A stretch of 64,000 nucleotides of DNA from Poa pratensis (GCA_947311845.1 CAMZMU010000040.1:51421557-51485556); one strand, 5' to 3'. Shown: positions 34,809 to 47,216, counted from the first letter of the stretch. The notes: generated from the letters alone by a model not told the origin. Program-made: numbers and translations.

Positions 34809-35123
34809 TGCTACAACACCAAAGACCAGGCACAGGCGTGCTCGAGACGTTAGGCTGGCCTTGGACCGTCCGAACAAGGCCAAGCCCACGACGGCCCAGC
34901 CCGAGCAGGAAGCGAGCCCCGCATCGTCTACAGCTACCGTCGCGTGAAGAAAGGGGAAATCATCGTTGATCATTGTAACAGAACAGCTTAGCTGCTCTCT
35001 TCTCCTTTCCCCTCGCCCACGACTCTCTCGTGTGGTTGTAACCCAGATCATGTGATCCTGCTGCCTGTGCGTGACGCTAGGACCGTGGTCTAGATCGTGC
35101 TACTCTGTATCTAGAACATAACA
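34809..35123 (+). repeat. Level 1 right LTR
   Basis: A 315-bp copy of the left LTR, preceded by a G-rich polypurine tract ending at about 34806 and followed by TTAAG. The end of the pol reading frame overlaps it. Confidence 0.93.
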
Positions 35124-35445
35124 TTAAGGGAAAGGCCACAACACTACGATCCGACCTTATACACCGTAAGAGTGGGTCTTAGCAAAAAAAATCCTAAGTC
35201 CATTCCATACCGCTATGGTCAGGCCATAAAGAATAAAGAATGTTATTTCTCACTTCATATTAGGAGTTGTGTGGCTAAGAGGGAAAAAATTTAGAACATG
35301 GAAGGGAAAAAGTTGACAGATGAGCCCCATCTTAACACTCACCTTGAGTCAAAAACATTGTGAAATTTTTAATTTTTATAGCATATAAGGTGGGACCCAG
35401 CTTATGACCAACTTGAAAAATAAGGATAGGAGATGCAGAGAGGGT

Positions 35446-35802
35446 GTTTTAACTTGTACGTTTAGATGCACCCGTTATGAAAATACATTTTAATTGAATT
35501 CAAAAAATGTTTAAAAAATTTAAACAAAATTTCGGATGTACATCCAAACTTTCTATAACCTCAAAAAAAATCATGAAAAAATACTTTTTTATGGGCTGTG
35601 TAAAAAAGACAAAATAAATGTCTCGCGTATGGTCATTTTGCAGTATCGGAATTTGCCTTTTTTAAACAAGCCACAAAAAAGTCTTATTTTCACAAAACTT
35701 TGTGTACTAATATAACATGTACAGATATGTACCCGGATTTTTTTTGACATTTTGAAATACGAATTTTGAGTAGTGGGTGCATCTACACATATGAGTCAAA
35801 AC
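35446..35802. mobile_element. MITE-like element with ~40-bp imperfect inverted ends
   Basis: The left end (tttagatgcacccgttatg) and the right end (tagtgggtgcatctacacat) are inverted copies around the core tagatgcaccc, with flanking similarity over about 40 bp. The interior is AT-rich and non-coding. I could not find a convincing target duplication, so the superfamily is not assigned. Confidence 0.5.
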
Positions 35803-36628
35803 AGATTTCCCTAGGAGGCCCAGTATGTTCTTTGCTAACTAGCTTTCTTTTCTGAAGTGCTCTGTGGCAAGAACCTCTCTGACCTTTTTATCTATGGACC
35901 ACGGCAGCAATTATTGTACTGGAACAACTGAACATTGTGAAATATCTGCCAACAACCTCGTGTGTTAGCCTTGCATATGATGCTTGGTTTACAATAATCT
36001 GTTTCTTCGGAAAATGGAAGTCGTATCTAATTTCGCTGATGGATCAAAGTAGTAGCACCACATATTACGAAAGAAAGCTGAAGCTGCGGTGATGATAATA
36101 GGAGTTCTATGCCTCTACTGAAATGACATGTGAAACCTCCTTAACCGTCAATATAGGGCGAGGCAAATACAACATTCGCCGAAAGGAAATGGTGCTCAGC
36201 AAGCACTCAGTGCAGCTTTGCAATGTCATATTCCTGGATGCCTCCCAAACCATATTATGTACGCTAGAAGGTAATAGTTGCAAGATCTTCATGTAGTTTT
36301 CTCTTTTTTGAAGAAACCTCGTACTAAACTACCATGGAAAGTTGGATATTTGCATAGCATACAGCATATGTTTCCTACCCTGAAAGCCAGTGTGGTTTCC
36401 CTAGAATGTAGAACCAGTCTTATGACACGACGAGTCCCTTCACCCTATTATAAGGCCCCATGTGTTGCAACCACCATGGCAATATTAGGATCCTATGGTC
36501 ATTGACTCACAATTGTACCGAAGTGTACAATGTTTTTGGAAAAAAAATACTAGGTACTGGAAATGTTTCCTTTGGGCTGCAGATTATTCCTTTTGTACTT
36601 CCAAAAAAAAGGCCTACATTAACTATTT

Positions 36629-37001
36629 GTAGCCCAGGCTACAATGTAGCCCTTTATTTTGAATTTTTTAAAATGGTATTATGAAGTTTTAAACAAATTC
36701 TTAAAATAAATTTGGAGCTAGGAAATATTGTATCCTTTAGTTCTGCAAAGTTTCAATCCTATTTTGGGGTACATAAAAATACATATTCTGACAAGATTTG
36801 GTGGGCACTATTTACACACCCAGATTTATTATTTTGTCTTTTTGTGTGTAGCGTTTAATGCACCGTATTTCGGATTGCGATTTTTCACACTTGTAGGATA
36901 TATTTGTGGCTACATCTACATATATTTTTTCAGAATTTTTGAAAGTTTAAAATTTATTTTTGAATAACCAAAATAAAGGGCTACATATAGCCCGGGGTAG
37001 C
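36629..37001. mobile_element. MITE-like element with inverted 'tgtagccctttattttg' ends
   Basis: The left end tagcccaggctacaatgtag, then ccctttattttg, is matched in inverted orientation by caaaataaagggctacatat, then agcccggggta. The inverted ends share about 27 of 31 bases. The interior is AT-rich with no coding sequence. Target duplication is not clear. Confidence 0.55.
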
Positions 37002-38800
37002 CGCTAGGAGACGGCCATCAGGAGGCGATTTGTTTTCTGCCCGATCTCCACCGGCGAACGTGCTGGTCCCTCTCCCTCCGACCGCTGCTCCGGTGGCGGG
37101 ATGGAGGGGGGATCTGGTTCCTCCGTTCTGTAGTTAGGGTTCGGATTTGTAGGTCTTGGTGCACCGTTGGGGTGGTGGGAGCGGCGCCCGAACGAATAAA
37201 TCTGCCTCAGCTCCACTCCCACACCAGCGGTGTCCTTCATGCATGGCGGCGTCACAGAGTTGATGGCATCGTGTGTTTGTCGATCACTCAGATTGGCGGC
37301 TTTAGGGTTCATGGATGGTGTCGGTGAGGCGGCGGTGGCGACCCCATCAGGTGTGTCTCTCCTTCTGCTCTGTCTCAGTTGCTACGGCGTTGTCTCCGAC
37401 GTCATGGTGGAGCAGGGAGGATGTGTCATCCAAGAGTACGCGTAGACGGTTGTCTGTGCATGTGACAGCTGGAAGATGGGGTATCCTGTGCTAAGTTTGT
37501 GGTTAGAGACTGACAATTCTGATTTGCTCCTTCGACATCATAGTCGTGTGGGGGTGTGAGTTCAATGGCGTGTCTGGGGATATGTTGCTCCGGTAAAATT
37601 CTTTCAACGATAATGGTTTTGCTTCTGGCAGACTACTTTGGAGGTTCGTAAAGCTGTAGAACAGGGATGGAGCCGCGTTGAGCTCGGGTAAAGAGGTGAT
37701 ATGTCTTCCGTCCCTTTGTGATGGAGCCGCGTCATGTAGATGAGACACTCTGTTCTCGGCAAAGATGGGCTATGCTTAGGCAGCATACAACTTGCTCATA
37801 TATCTGACATGCATGTTTCTCTGTAATGCTTGGACGCAAAGAGCATGCTTTTTTTAGACGGCCTTTTTATTTAGACGGCAAAGAAGAGCATGCTTTGCCT
37901 CTAAGCGATGTAACTGACTGACTACTCGAAATGCCTGCATGATTAGATGGCCTACTCTGACACTTATATTGTTGTTTCCAGTGAGCACTGCATCAATCAT
38001 TTCACAACGGACCATGTCAGGTTGTTGACGAAGAGTGAGTCAACCAAACCACGAGCACCGGTTTTTGGGCAACGCGATGCTTATCTTAGGGCATGCATGC
38101 ATGGAGATCGATCGTTAGGTTTAGTCAAAGCTCCGGTTAGTTAGGCCCGATCGAGTGGTTAGCGGCAGTTGCAGTACTACGACTCCGCAAGCAAGCTGAT
38201 CCCATGGCACAATTCGCGGGCACGTTTCCTGCGCCCAGAGTTTACCGTTTCAACTCACATCATTTTCTGTTTGAAAGTTTCTTTCGAAAACACGATCATA
38301 CCTTATCAATTTAACTCTAATTAAAATGAAAAAAGTAAAGCAGTTCCCTGCTTGTATGGACTACCTAGATGATTGATTCCCTTACGTTTCTTTTTTCCAG
38401 GGGAATTATGTCAATCTTCACATCACTAAAAGAGAGATTAAAGTTCGATGATGTAGTTAGCTAGCATTTGGTACACGGTGCCTTTTGTTTTGTCAAAAAG
38501 GTCCTCGTATCGAATCCTGGCCGGGTCACAACATCCCTCTCCCCAGGTGCTGCCAAATGTGGGACCCCCGGCGAACAAAAAAAGTAATGATACTTTAGAG
38601 CGACGACACAACCTACCCTGGTCAGGCTCGCGCCGCGACGCGAACTGGTTTTGTGAGTGTTGTTTTATGTAGATCCACACCATTGTTGTCTCACTTTAGC
38701 CCTCTGGGTTTCCCAAAATTCGTTGTCCCCAAAATTTTTGGTAGTTGTTTTCAACAACAATAGCAGTGAGTGGTATATAGTGGAGTATAACATTCCCAAT
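37002..38800. other. Non-coding, GC-richer stretch, no supported gene
   Basis: The segment 37010-37450 is GC-rich and open in several frames, but none shows a known domain or splice context. It resembles leader or retroposon-type sequence. Near 38455-38585 a short stretch with box-B-like atcgaatcctgg and an A-rich end could be a decayed tRNA-derived SINE. Otherwise nothing is supported. Confidence 0.4.
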
Positions 38801-38814
38801 GCCTAGATTATTAC

Positions 38815-39090
38815 TTTCTTCTTTTTTTAAAATATAAGACGTATAAATTTTATCAAAAGTCAAACAATATGAAGGCTAAGCTAGATTATAGACAAAAAAC
38901 TATAATAAACTTATATAGTTCAGTGTCAATATCACTAGATACATCATGAAAAAATTATTTTCATATTCCATCTATATAGTATTATATTTCCTGAATCTTT
39001 TGATAGTTTTTCTATATATTTGTTAAACCTTACCTTGTTTGACTTCATAAAAAAATTATACACCTTTTTTTTCAGGAACGGAGATAATAT
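38815..39090. mobile_element. Mariner/Stowaway-like MITE, decayed
   Basis: The right end ttttcaggaacggag corresponds, inverted, to the ctccgttcctgaaa start typical of grass mariner-like MITEs. Internal inverted similarity includes agtcaaacaa near 38860 and ttgtttgact near 39033. TA flanks are possible but not certain. Confidence 0.5.
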
Positions 39091-39316
39091 GTAAATTTCC
39101 AAAGGTAGTTGCAAAATATATCTTATATTTTTGGGCAAAACCTGGAGGTGCCTAGTACTAAAGTGTATCGATGAGAATTAGACCGGTGACACTTGAACAG
39201 AGATCGAACGAATGTGAAGTGGATATACGATGTAGTTTCGGACAACTAAATCTAGCATCCGTTGTCATGGTGACAAAAGAAATAACACATCCTTAAGGAC
39301 TCATGTGTTTCCCTAT

Positions 39317-39645
39317 CTATTGTCCGTTGCAAGGTCAAATGTCCCAACGTGTCAAGAATAGAACATCCTTATGGTCGGTTACATTATGTCCATGTCTATG
39401 CGCTCGTGTTACCGTATCTATTGTCTGTTGCAAGGTCAAATGTCACAATGTGTCAAGAATAGCACATCCTTAAAGGTCTCTTACGTGATTCCCATGGCTA
39501 TACTCGCGTTGCCATATCTATTGTCTGTTGCAAGGTCAAATGCCCACCGTGACGTCCTTAAGGTCTCTCACGTGATCTCAATGTCTATGCTCATGTTACC
39601 ACGTCTATTATCCGTTGCAAGGTCAAATGTCACAATGTGCCAATA
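39317..39645. repeat. Tandem ~100-bp repeat, 3.4 copies
   Basis: The unit starts ctattgtctgttgcaaggtc at 39317 (one mismatch), 39418, 39518 and, diverged, 39605. It carries atcctta and a tctatgctcgtgttacc phrase. A more diverged copy may precede it from about 39230. No coding function is seen. Confidence 0.85.
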
Positions 39646-40214
39646 TTTTCTATCTATTTGACATCATGAGTTGTCTGTTTGGACATAGCAACCATCTTTT
39701 GTATGCGCGTGCATTAGCTTAGAACCGCATGTCATTTACATGTTGAAAGAAATAATTATTTTTGAACCAACTTGGTAGTACATGAACCATGCATAAGATC
39801 GCAACCTAAAGTAAATCTCAAACATTCTTTGTAATTTTACATGTTTCGCATATATTTCTATTAAGACAAGGTTTCACATATTTCACAATAAATCTGGCGC
39901 CAATGAGCCAACTCAAATCTTCATGAGGAAGACGAGCATTATGCTGAAAACACCAGATACACAGGTTGTAAAACATCAGCAAGAACAAATTGAGTAGTTG
40001 ACCATACAAAATAATATTTGACTATATTTCGGCACTCATGAGTCAAAGGGTGTAGCACACGAGATAATTAATTACTCTGTTCATTCACAAATGCATGATG
40101 TACAAATTTACTCAAATTCAAAGCTTTATAAGCTTGACCAAATGCATGATGTAGTATATCAAAACCACAACATGTATCCATAATGTATCTAATCAGTTTT
40201 GTAGTTTGATAATC

Positions 40215-40218
<4 letters not shown>

Positions 40219-40264
<46 letters not shown>
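40219..40264. repeat. (TA)n microsatellite
   Basis: About 23 uninterrupted TA units in AT-rich intergenic sequence. Confidence 0.95.
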
Positions 40265-40269
<5 letters not shown>

Positions 40270-40395
40270 GTAGGATTTTGTAAAGGACTTATTAATCATC
40301 TAATAAAGGTTTTTCCAATCTAATAAAGGTTCACAAGTTTTCAAAACTAGAAAAAAGGAAGTATGCTTACAAGGAGAATAGAAACCTATGATCTG

Positions 40396-41250
40396 GAAGA
40401 CCACAACTCTCCTCCCCGTGTCCCCTGCTACAGTTGAGACAGGTGACTCGGAGGGCGTCTCGAAGCGTCGTGTTCTCGCCGGCGATTTCCGTCGCTCCCC
40501 TCCGCCTCCGGTCGCCGTTCGGGCACCGGGAGGTGGGGGGAGCTCCGGCTATCGTATGTGCGTGTAGATAGGTGTGTATTAGGTGTGCGTGCTTCCTGGC
40601 GGTGTCGCAGACGGCGGCGATGGCGCTGGTGTTTAGGGTGCGGTCCTTCCCCTCCGTGCTCCGTTCCGGCGTCGTTTTCGTCGCCGGGGAGGTCGTGAAG
40701 GTGCTTCGTCGGGTGTGCTGCTCCGCTTCTGCTTCTCCGGCCGGCCGTGGCGGAGAGGGGAGGAGTCGGTGGAGCTGTGCTTCCCGTTTTGTTGCTGTTG
40801 ATGCAGGTGGTTTTCCTCCGTCGTCTCTGCTCCGGCCGGCCTCGGTGGCGAGGGGAGCGGCAATTGGAGGCGGTAGGGTGCGCGTGGAGGCTGGCCTGGG
40901 CGTGGCCGTGTCGGCTGGAAGAAGGGAGGTGCTGGAGAGCTCGCGCTGCGGTCGTGCGCGTTCATCGAGTCAAAGCTCCGTTGCGTGGCGGCGGACGGCT
41001 CTTGCGGCCAGCTATGTCTTGCGGCGGCGCCCTCTCTCCGGCGGATCGTGGTACGGCGACGGCGGCTTCGTCTAGGCTCTTGGGAGCCGGCTGTGGATCC
41101 GATCGAGATTTGATCAGGCTGCTCAGGGTGCTTCATGCAAATTTCCAGGGTCTCTTTGTATTTTTCTTTGTTTGCTGGACCTGTGTGTAATTTGTGCTGA
41201 GTATCCTAATATAATATATGGCTCGGATCCGTCCTAAAAAAACAAACCAA
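40396..41250 (+). mobile_element. 855-bp retroposon with 14-bp target duplication
   Basis: A GC-rich block ends in aatatatggctcggatccgt and an A-rich tail (cctaaaaaaacaaacc). It is flanked by exact copies of AAACCTATGATCTG (40382-40395 and 41251-41264). A long variable duplication plus an A-rich 3' end indicates LINE-type reverse transcription. There is no RT; the overlapping 140-170-codon frames on both strands reflect GC richness. It could be a non-autonomous LINE derivative or a retroposed transcript. It ends about 100 bp before the bHLH leader exon. Confidence 0.75.
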
Positions 41251-41369
41251 AAACCTATGATCTGTTCTACCCAATCCACCCCATCTAACCCAAAAACCAA
41301 AAGAGACCCTGCAGAAATAAACAAAAAAGATGTGTGCTAAAAAACAAAAAGTGCAGCCCCAACAGCTGT

Positions 41370-43186
41370 TTCACAGCGTCAGCCTCATCAGTCCAACGCG
41401 TCTTCTGTCCTCGCCTTGTCTTTCTCCTTCTTTTCCGCCCAAACCGTTCCTACCCCTCCCGTCCCCTTCACATCCGCTCCCCCCTGCTCCTTCTCCGGTG
41501 GTATCCATCCGCCACCAGCTCCGAGCACGCGCGCCTGCCCTCTCGCCGTGTCCGGCCTCCGGCTCTCCGTTGCGGTGAGTACTCGGAATTTTGTTTCACC
41601 CCTGTACTTAGGCCTCTACCTTTCAGTACAGTGTTCAACCCTGGTGCATGCGTCGCATCTGCAGCGTGTTGGCGTTGGATTTGTTTTTCATACCTATGCG
41701 CCATAGGAGGAGGTTAGGGTGTTCTCGCTTCAGCTGTCTTCCCTCGTTTCGGTGTGCTGACAGCCGTTTCTAGGTGGGGTTTTAGTTGCGCCGAAGAGAA
41801 ACGGAACCGGGGTAATGTCAGAGATTGACCACCGTGCGATGCTCCGATTTTATGTTTTACTCTCTTGCTCCTGATTGTTCTCAGCTTCTCGATGTTTATT
41901 TGTTCTGTGCCGTGTATTGAATCCTGGTGGGGGGAATGGATGAGAACATGCCACTTTATTGGTCTCTTAATAAGACTGTCATATGATGGTTCTAAGTACG
42001 AAGATGATATTTCTGTACAGGGCGTATATGATCAGAAGTTCTTTTCGTGTATAATGATTTATTGGCTCAAACCGTTTTAATATTCGCGCTAGTCACAAAT
42101 GCGTAGAACTGAGGTTTATGCCTTTCCCTTTGCTTTTCTTTGTTCTTGATAGCTTAGTACTGATTTTCCTGCTGGGAAATTTAAGAATCTTGATGTTTTT
42201 CTGTAGTGTTAGAGATACCATGGGAGTGAAAGTTAGACTTGATGGACATTTACTTGTAGTAATTATTTGTATGATCATTACTTTTCTGGTAACTGCCTAG
42301 GCAAGGAAAAGAGCCAATTTATGGCATTTTCCGTCTTGATTTAATGAAGAGATATCCAGCTGCTTGTTTTGTAGATGCATAAAAAGTTGAGGCACCCTGT
42401 ATATGGGTAAAATAGATATGTTGCTGTCTGTTTTCTCATGTCTGAATCAGTTAGCACATCTTTCTAAGAGAATCAGTTACTGAATTGGCTGTAGAATAAA
42501 GCAGAACGGTCATTCTCATCTCGAAGCATGATAAAAGATGAATATATGTCCATCCATACCTGCCCCCTCTGCTTTTCTGAAGTAAAACCTATATAGTTTT
42601 GCCATCAGCAAGTAGTTCAACTGTTTGTCATAGCTTTGCTGTCTGCAAGGGAAACTGACTGCAAAAAACTGTAACAGTCCAGCTATCCATTCTGTAGAAA
42701 ATGTCTTAGTAAACCAAAATAAACATGAAAGCGATGTTTTTGAGCTCATCAGATTTCGTCAACTACATGATGTAAACAAAAAAAGAATTCTACTAACTAC
42801 TGGCTTGCTTAAGTGGTTAACGCGTTTGTGCAAAATATGGTACTTCAAGGTCCTAGCTTTGTAATGAATTTGTCTATTATATAGTTACTTATTTAATTAT
42901 ATCTTTACACTTTTTTTTTTGTGGGCATTTATTAACATTCTTGCAGTTTATGAATATTTGACACATGTTTACTTTGCTGCACAGGGTTTGTTCTAAGAGT
43001 GTTTTTGAAGTTCTTTCAGAATCTGAGGGTACATCTTTGTACTATAGGAACCATTCAGACCATCAAAAGCAATATCAAATAATCAAGTTGCATCCTTTTT
43101 TCGTGGAAGAATAACAGGATCATCAGTTGTGGGCACTTTCAGTAACTAGAAGCCGCTCTCTGAACTCGATTTTTAAGGGTGTAAAG
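41370..43186 (+). other. bHLH gene 5' leader exon and leader intron
   Basis: A CT-rich leader ends at 41574 with donor TTGCG|GTGAGT. A likely acceptor (ttgctgcacag) lies at 42984, giving a 1.4-kb intron in the 5' untranslated region. The second exon then holds about 200 bp of leader before the ATG at 43187. The transcription start is not determined. Confidence 0.5.
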
Positions 43187-46100
43187 ATGGACTACCCTGC
43201 TGGTTCCTTCTTTTCATCATGGCCTAGCAATTCTGTTTCTGAGAATTATAGTTTTATTGATGGTTCAGTGGAATCATATGGAGAAGAAGGAAGCATGCCA
43301 CCTACAGGCTATTTCAGAGCTATATCTGATCATGAGTTAAAGTTTGGTGAGCATGAAAAGAACGGTACTATACATGCAAATGGAGGCTTGCACAACACCC
43401 AAACTGATCTATTACCAGGCGAGATTCTGTCGAAGGTTAAGTCTTCGAACAACCATTGGATCTTCAACAACTTCAGCACAATAGCAGTCCACAAAGTAAT
43501 TTAATTCCCACAGGGATTCTTCAGTGCAATTCAACACCTGGATTATTTGGCCCGCAGTTGGATAACCTGGCCTTCTGGAGCTACCTCATGCCTTGTCTAG
43601 TTCAATTGAAAGCAATGATAGTGAAATTTCAGCTTTTCTTGCCGATGTACAAGTTGTTTCTTCAGCCTCGACCCTGTGTTCCCCATTCCAAAATGTTTCT
43701 TCCTACATGGAACCAGTAAACCTAGAAGCTTTCAGTTTTCAAGGGGCACAAAATGCTGCTATGTTCAATACAGGCCATTCAAATGGGAATCTCTCAGTAT
43801 TTGATAACGCTACCATGGCATCACTACATGTAATGCTCACAGGAAACATATAACTGTAACCATATTGGTACTACTATCTAGTTCATGTAATGGAATGTTT
43901 GTTCTTGTGGTAATGCAGGATAACAAAGAGTTGACCAATGGTAGCATCTCATCTTTTGCTACCACCCAGCAATCACAACTAGCTACTGGTGGTTTGAAGG
44001 CTGAACAACAGGTTTAAGTTTTGGAACTCTGCCACTAAAAACAATTTCTATAAGACTGTAACTGCAACTTAATGTTACTCAAAACGGTACCGGTGAATTA
44101 ATTTATAATTTTCATATTGCAGGAGCAAAATATAATGTGTAATATTCCTTTCCCTTCTTTCGGTTCTGGTAGCCCGATGTCTGTTACTGAAGCACAAGCG
44201 GCATTGATTCCTTCAAAGGTTTTTGTTAGCATTTGTTATCTTATTCAGTGTTCTTTTTAATTTCTTTGGATTCATATCTAAACTGAGTTGGCTCTGTTTA
44301 CAAATGTTCAGGTAACATCACTGATCCATAAAAGTGAGTGCCCTGTCCCTATCAGCCGGCCTTTGATGCGCAACACCAAGCAAATTCAGCTCATGGAAAT
44401 AGTGTCAGTGCAAAACCACGCGCAAGGGCTCGTCGTGGACAGGCAACTGACCCTCATAGCATTGCTGAACGGGTGAGTTTTTGTTCTACCATTCACATTA
44501 GATAACTCAAAATGTTGCAGAATTTATTTCAACTGGGTATTTTTTTTTCTGCGAATTTGTGTGGGCTTGCCCTAGCATAGTCTTGACTGGAATTTGTGCT
44601 ATACTGCAGCTTCGCAGAGAGAAAATTTCAGAGAGAATGAAAGGTCTTCAAGACCTTGTTCCAAACTCTAATAAGGTATTCTTTTTTAATTTGTGTGTGT
44701 GTTTATTTATTTTAGTACAGAAGACGCCGAAGCATTTCTTCTACCCCTATTCCACATGCCGTTACTATCGCCATCATAATTCTTGAATTGATTGTCAATC
44801 AATATCTTTGTAAAATGCTAGAAACTCAAATCTTTATTATTTGTATATAATGAAACCAGAAGAGACTGGGTTATGGTAATAACCGACTATATGAAGGGAA
44901 CATATGTACTGAAGTACTATTTTAAATTGGCCCTGTAAAACAAATGGAGCAAGCAATTATTTGGATTTTAAGACTTAAAGAGTGCAGCTAACAGTGGTCT
45001 CAATTATACCAGTTAGGGATTACATGTCGTGTCATTGGTCCAGTTCTTGTTGGATGTGCTTAAAGTTCTGGGTATGTTAGTTTGTAGCCACACTTAGTTT
45101 GGCAAATTTGAACTTTCCTGGCCTTTATCTGGCTTGCTCCGTACTTGTAGGGTGTCACAGCTTTCTAGCAGCCATGCACCATGCCTCACATGAAACTCAC
45201 ATATGTTGTGGTGGCTAGTGGTTGATTTGAGCTCAACAAAAAGTGTGGCACATCTACCTATATGAATGAATGATTTTAGAAAATTGCCAACATTTAATAA
45301 TTTTATGCCTTCTTAAGGTTCTTGTTCACCCGAGAATAAAATAGTATTAAAAATCCTAATCGATATTCATCTTTTGATTTGAGCAGGCAGATAAATCATT
45401 AATGCTCGATGAAATAATTGATTATGTGAAATTTCTTCAGCTTCAGGTAAAGGTACGGTCACAAACAAGTTAATAGTAGTAACTTTCCCTGATGGTTTGT
45501 TGATTTGTTATTCTTCCTCATTTCCTTTTCTTGTAAAGTAAATTGTCCTGGTTTCTTCATTACAGGTCTTAAGCATGAGTAGGCTAGGTGCTCCTGGGGC
45601 AGTTCTTCCCCTCCTCGCGGATTCTCAAACTGAGGTATGAAACTTATTTGCATAAACTTGATAGATTATTGTTGTGACTGCTGCATAAAGAAGCATAGGA
45701 TAAACAATGGCATACTTTTTGCACCTCCAATGTTAGATCATTACTTATATGGTCACTCTCAGTCTTTTTATACCATACAAGTTTTTGAAATTATATATCT
45801 TATGACTAGATCAAAATAATAATTATCTGAAGCTGCTGTTTTCTTGGTTCCCATTGTATCATTGCTACATTTTTTTCTTCAGTAGATCATCAACATATCT
45901 ATTCCCAATGCCTTAAATCACAGCTATGACATGATGGCTTGTTGTAGGAATCTTAGAGCTCCACTTGCACTGTAGTTACAATTTATATTGTATTAAGTGT
46001 CTTTCATTTAGTTGTGTGTAGCCAAATCCTGTTTGCTAGGACTCATGCCTTCTTTCTAAAAGATATGCTAGTACCCATGCTGATGAATCAATACTTCATG

Positions 46101-46398
46101 GAACTCCTTTTCTCTAGAATGCCCCACGTACTCAATTATTACACTGTCATGCTCCCCGCAGGGCCGTAGCAGTTCGCCTCGATCAGCTCCAACCATTTCA
46201 CAGGGGCTACTGGACATAGCAGACCCGGAAGATAGCTTGGTATTCGAGGAAGAAGTTATAAAGCTAATGGAAACAAGCATCACCAAAGCAATGCAGTATC
46301 TTCAGAACAAGGGCGTCTGCCTGATGCCCATCGCTCTTGCTTCAGCCATATCCAGCCAGAAAGGCATGTCCGCTGCTGCGATCCCTCCCGAGAGATGA
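43187..46398 (+). CDS. bHLH transcription factor, PTF1/LRL type, with three 1-bp losses
   Basis: Coding exons are 43187-43829, 43919-44011, 44123-44218, 44312-44472, 44610-44675, 45387-45452, 45566-45634 and 46162-46398, all meeting in phase 0. The product would be about 477 residues. The basic region ([18 protein letters not shown]) and first helix ([20 protein letters not shown]) carry the His-Glu-Arg pattern of E-box binders. The second helix is [20 protein letters not shown]. The N-terminus ([14 protein letters not shown]) and C-terminus ([20 protein letters not shown]) resemble rice PTF1-like factors by my recollection. The first coding exon is two bases short and the fourth (44312-44472) one base short of a codon multiple. 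Frames change near 43447, 43576 and 44360. As given, translation stops at 43504. Confidence 0.85.
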
Positions 46399-47208
46399 AA
46401 GCCCAGAACACATCATGCTCATCCCGCCGCGTCACCGTCGCCATAGACGTTATGAGAGGACTAAAACGCCAGTATAAAAAGATAGCAAGTTTCTGACTAA
46501 GCAAAAGCCTATGCCCTGATCTACCAGTTTAAACTTCTAAGAAACCTATAGTTTTTTTTTCTTTTCCTTTCTGTTGCACATCAGTTGCTGTGTATTCTTT
46601 TGTTTTTTGGATTGCGTCGGCTCTCTAACTAACTTGGTGCAAGTGTTTTGTCACCTTGGATGGTTATACATGAACCATGCGGTTTAGTCCTGCTGTGCAT
46701 ACAGAGCACAACAAATATACTGCTTCAGTTTGTGCTCTGTGAGATAATGTGCCTGGACATACCCATCTATCCAGAGGACTGCTGGTTACCTGATGATGGT
46801 GCTCGTGTGCTGAAGTGAGGTGAATGGTGAGGTGACTAGTTGGTGACTGAAGTGACGCTACGTCTCTCTGCTGATTGGTCTGCTGTCAGTGTTGGATGTA
46901 ACAATCTAGCTCTTCCAGCCATTCTGTTGGTGAATGGTGCAATGGTAATCACATGCGACGCTTGAAATCTCTGGCTTGAGCAATCAACGGGGTTAACTGT
47001 TGAAAAACGGTTGTTCGGTCATGATGTACACCCCAGTCCGATTCAGTTAGAGACTGCTGAACCATGTTATACTCAACTTATTATTGTACAATATGTTGCA
47101 AAACAGAGTAGCCATGAAGCTTATTGGAATATGCACTAACCTAATGTGCCGTGGTACTAGACAGAGCCTTAGCTAATCTTTTTGAGGGCTCCTTTGATTT
47201 AGAGGGAT
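46399..47208. other. bHLH 3' region and intergenic sequence
   Basis: 3' untranslated sequence follows the stop for perhaps 250-300 bp (T-rich, several AATAAA-like variants but none decisive). The remainder shows no gene or repeat I can support. Confidence 0.4.
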
Positions 47209-47216
47209 GTTACAGG

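Larger units (their letters stand above)
6672..35123 (+). mobile_element. Level 1: chromovirus-like Ty3/gypsy retrotransposon, split
   Basis: The LTRs of 313 bp (6672-6984) and 315 bp (34809-35123) start TGctac and end aacataACA. They are bracketed by a perfect 5-bp duplication TTAAG (6667-6671 and 35124-35128). After the left LTR comes an initiator-Met-type primer site (tggtattcagagcc, one extra base). Before the right LTR lies a polypurine tract (aaggggggggaacc-like). Subtracting the level-2 insertion leaves about 5.6 kb, encoding gag, protease, RT, RNase H, integrase and a C-terminal chromodomain-like segment. Domain order, short LTRs and size suggest the Reina group of chromoviruses (inference). 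By eye the LTRs differ by 5 substitutions and 2 single-base indels. Confidence 0.93.

Noticed and set aside
38455..38585. tRNA gene or tRNA-derived SINE
   Set aside because: A box-B-like atcgaatcctgg and an A-rich end are visible, but there is no complete cloverleaf and no target duplication.
40572..41190. Overlapping 140-170-codon ORFs on both strands
   Set aside because: They lie in a GC-rich retroposon, overlap each other on opposite strands and show no domain.
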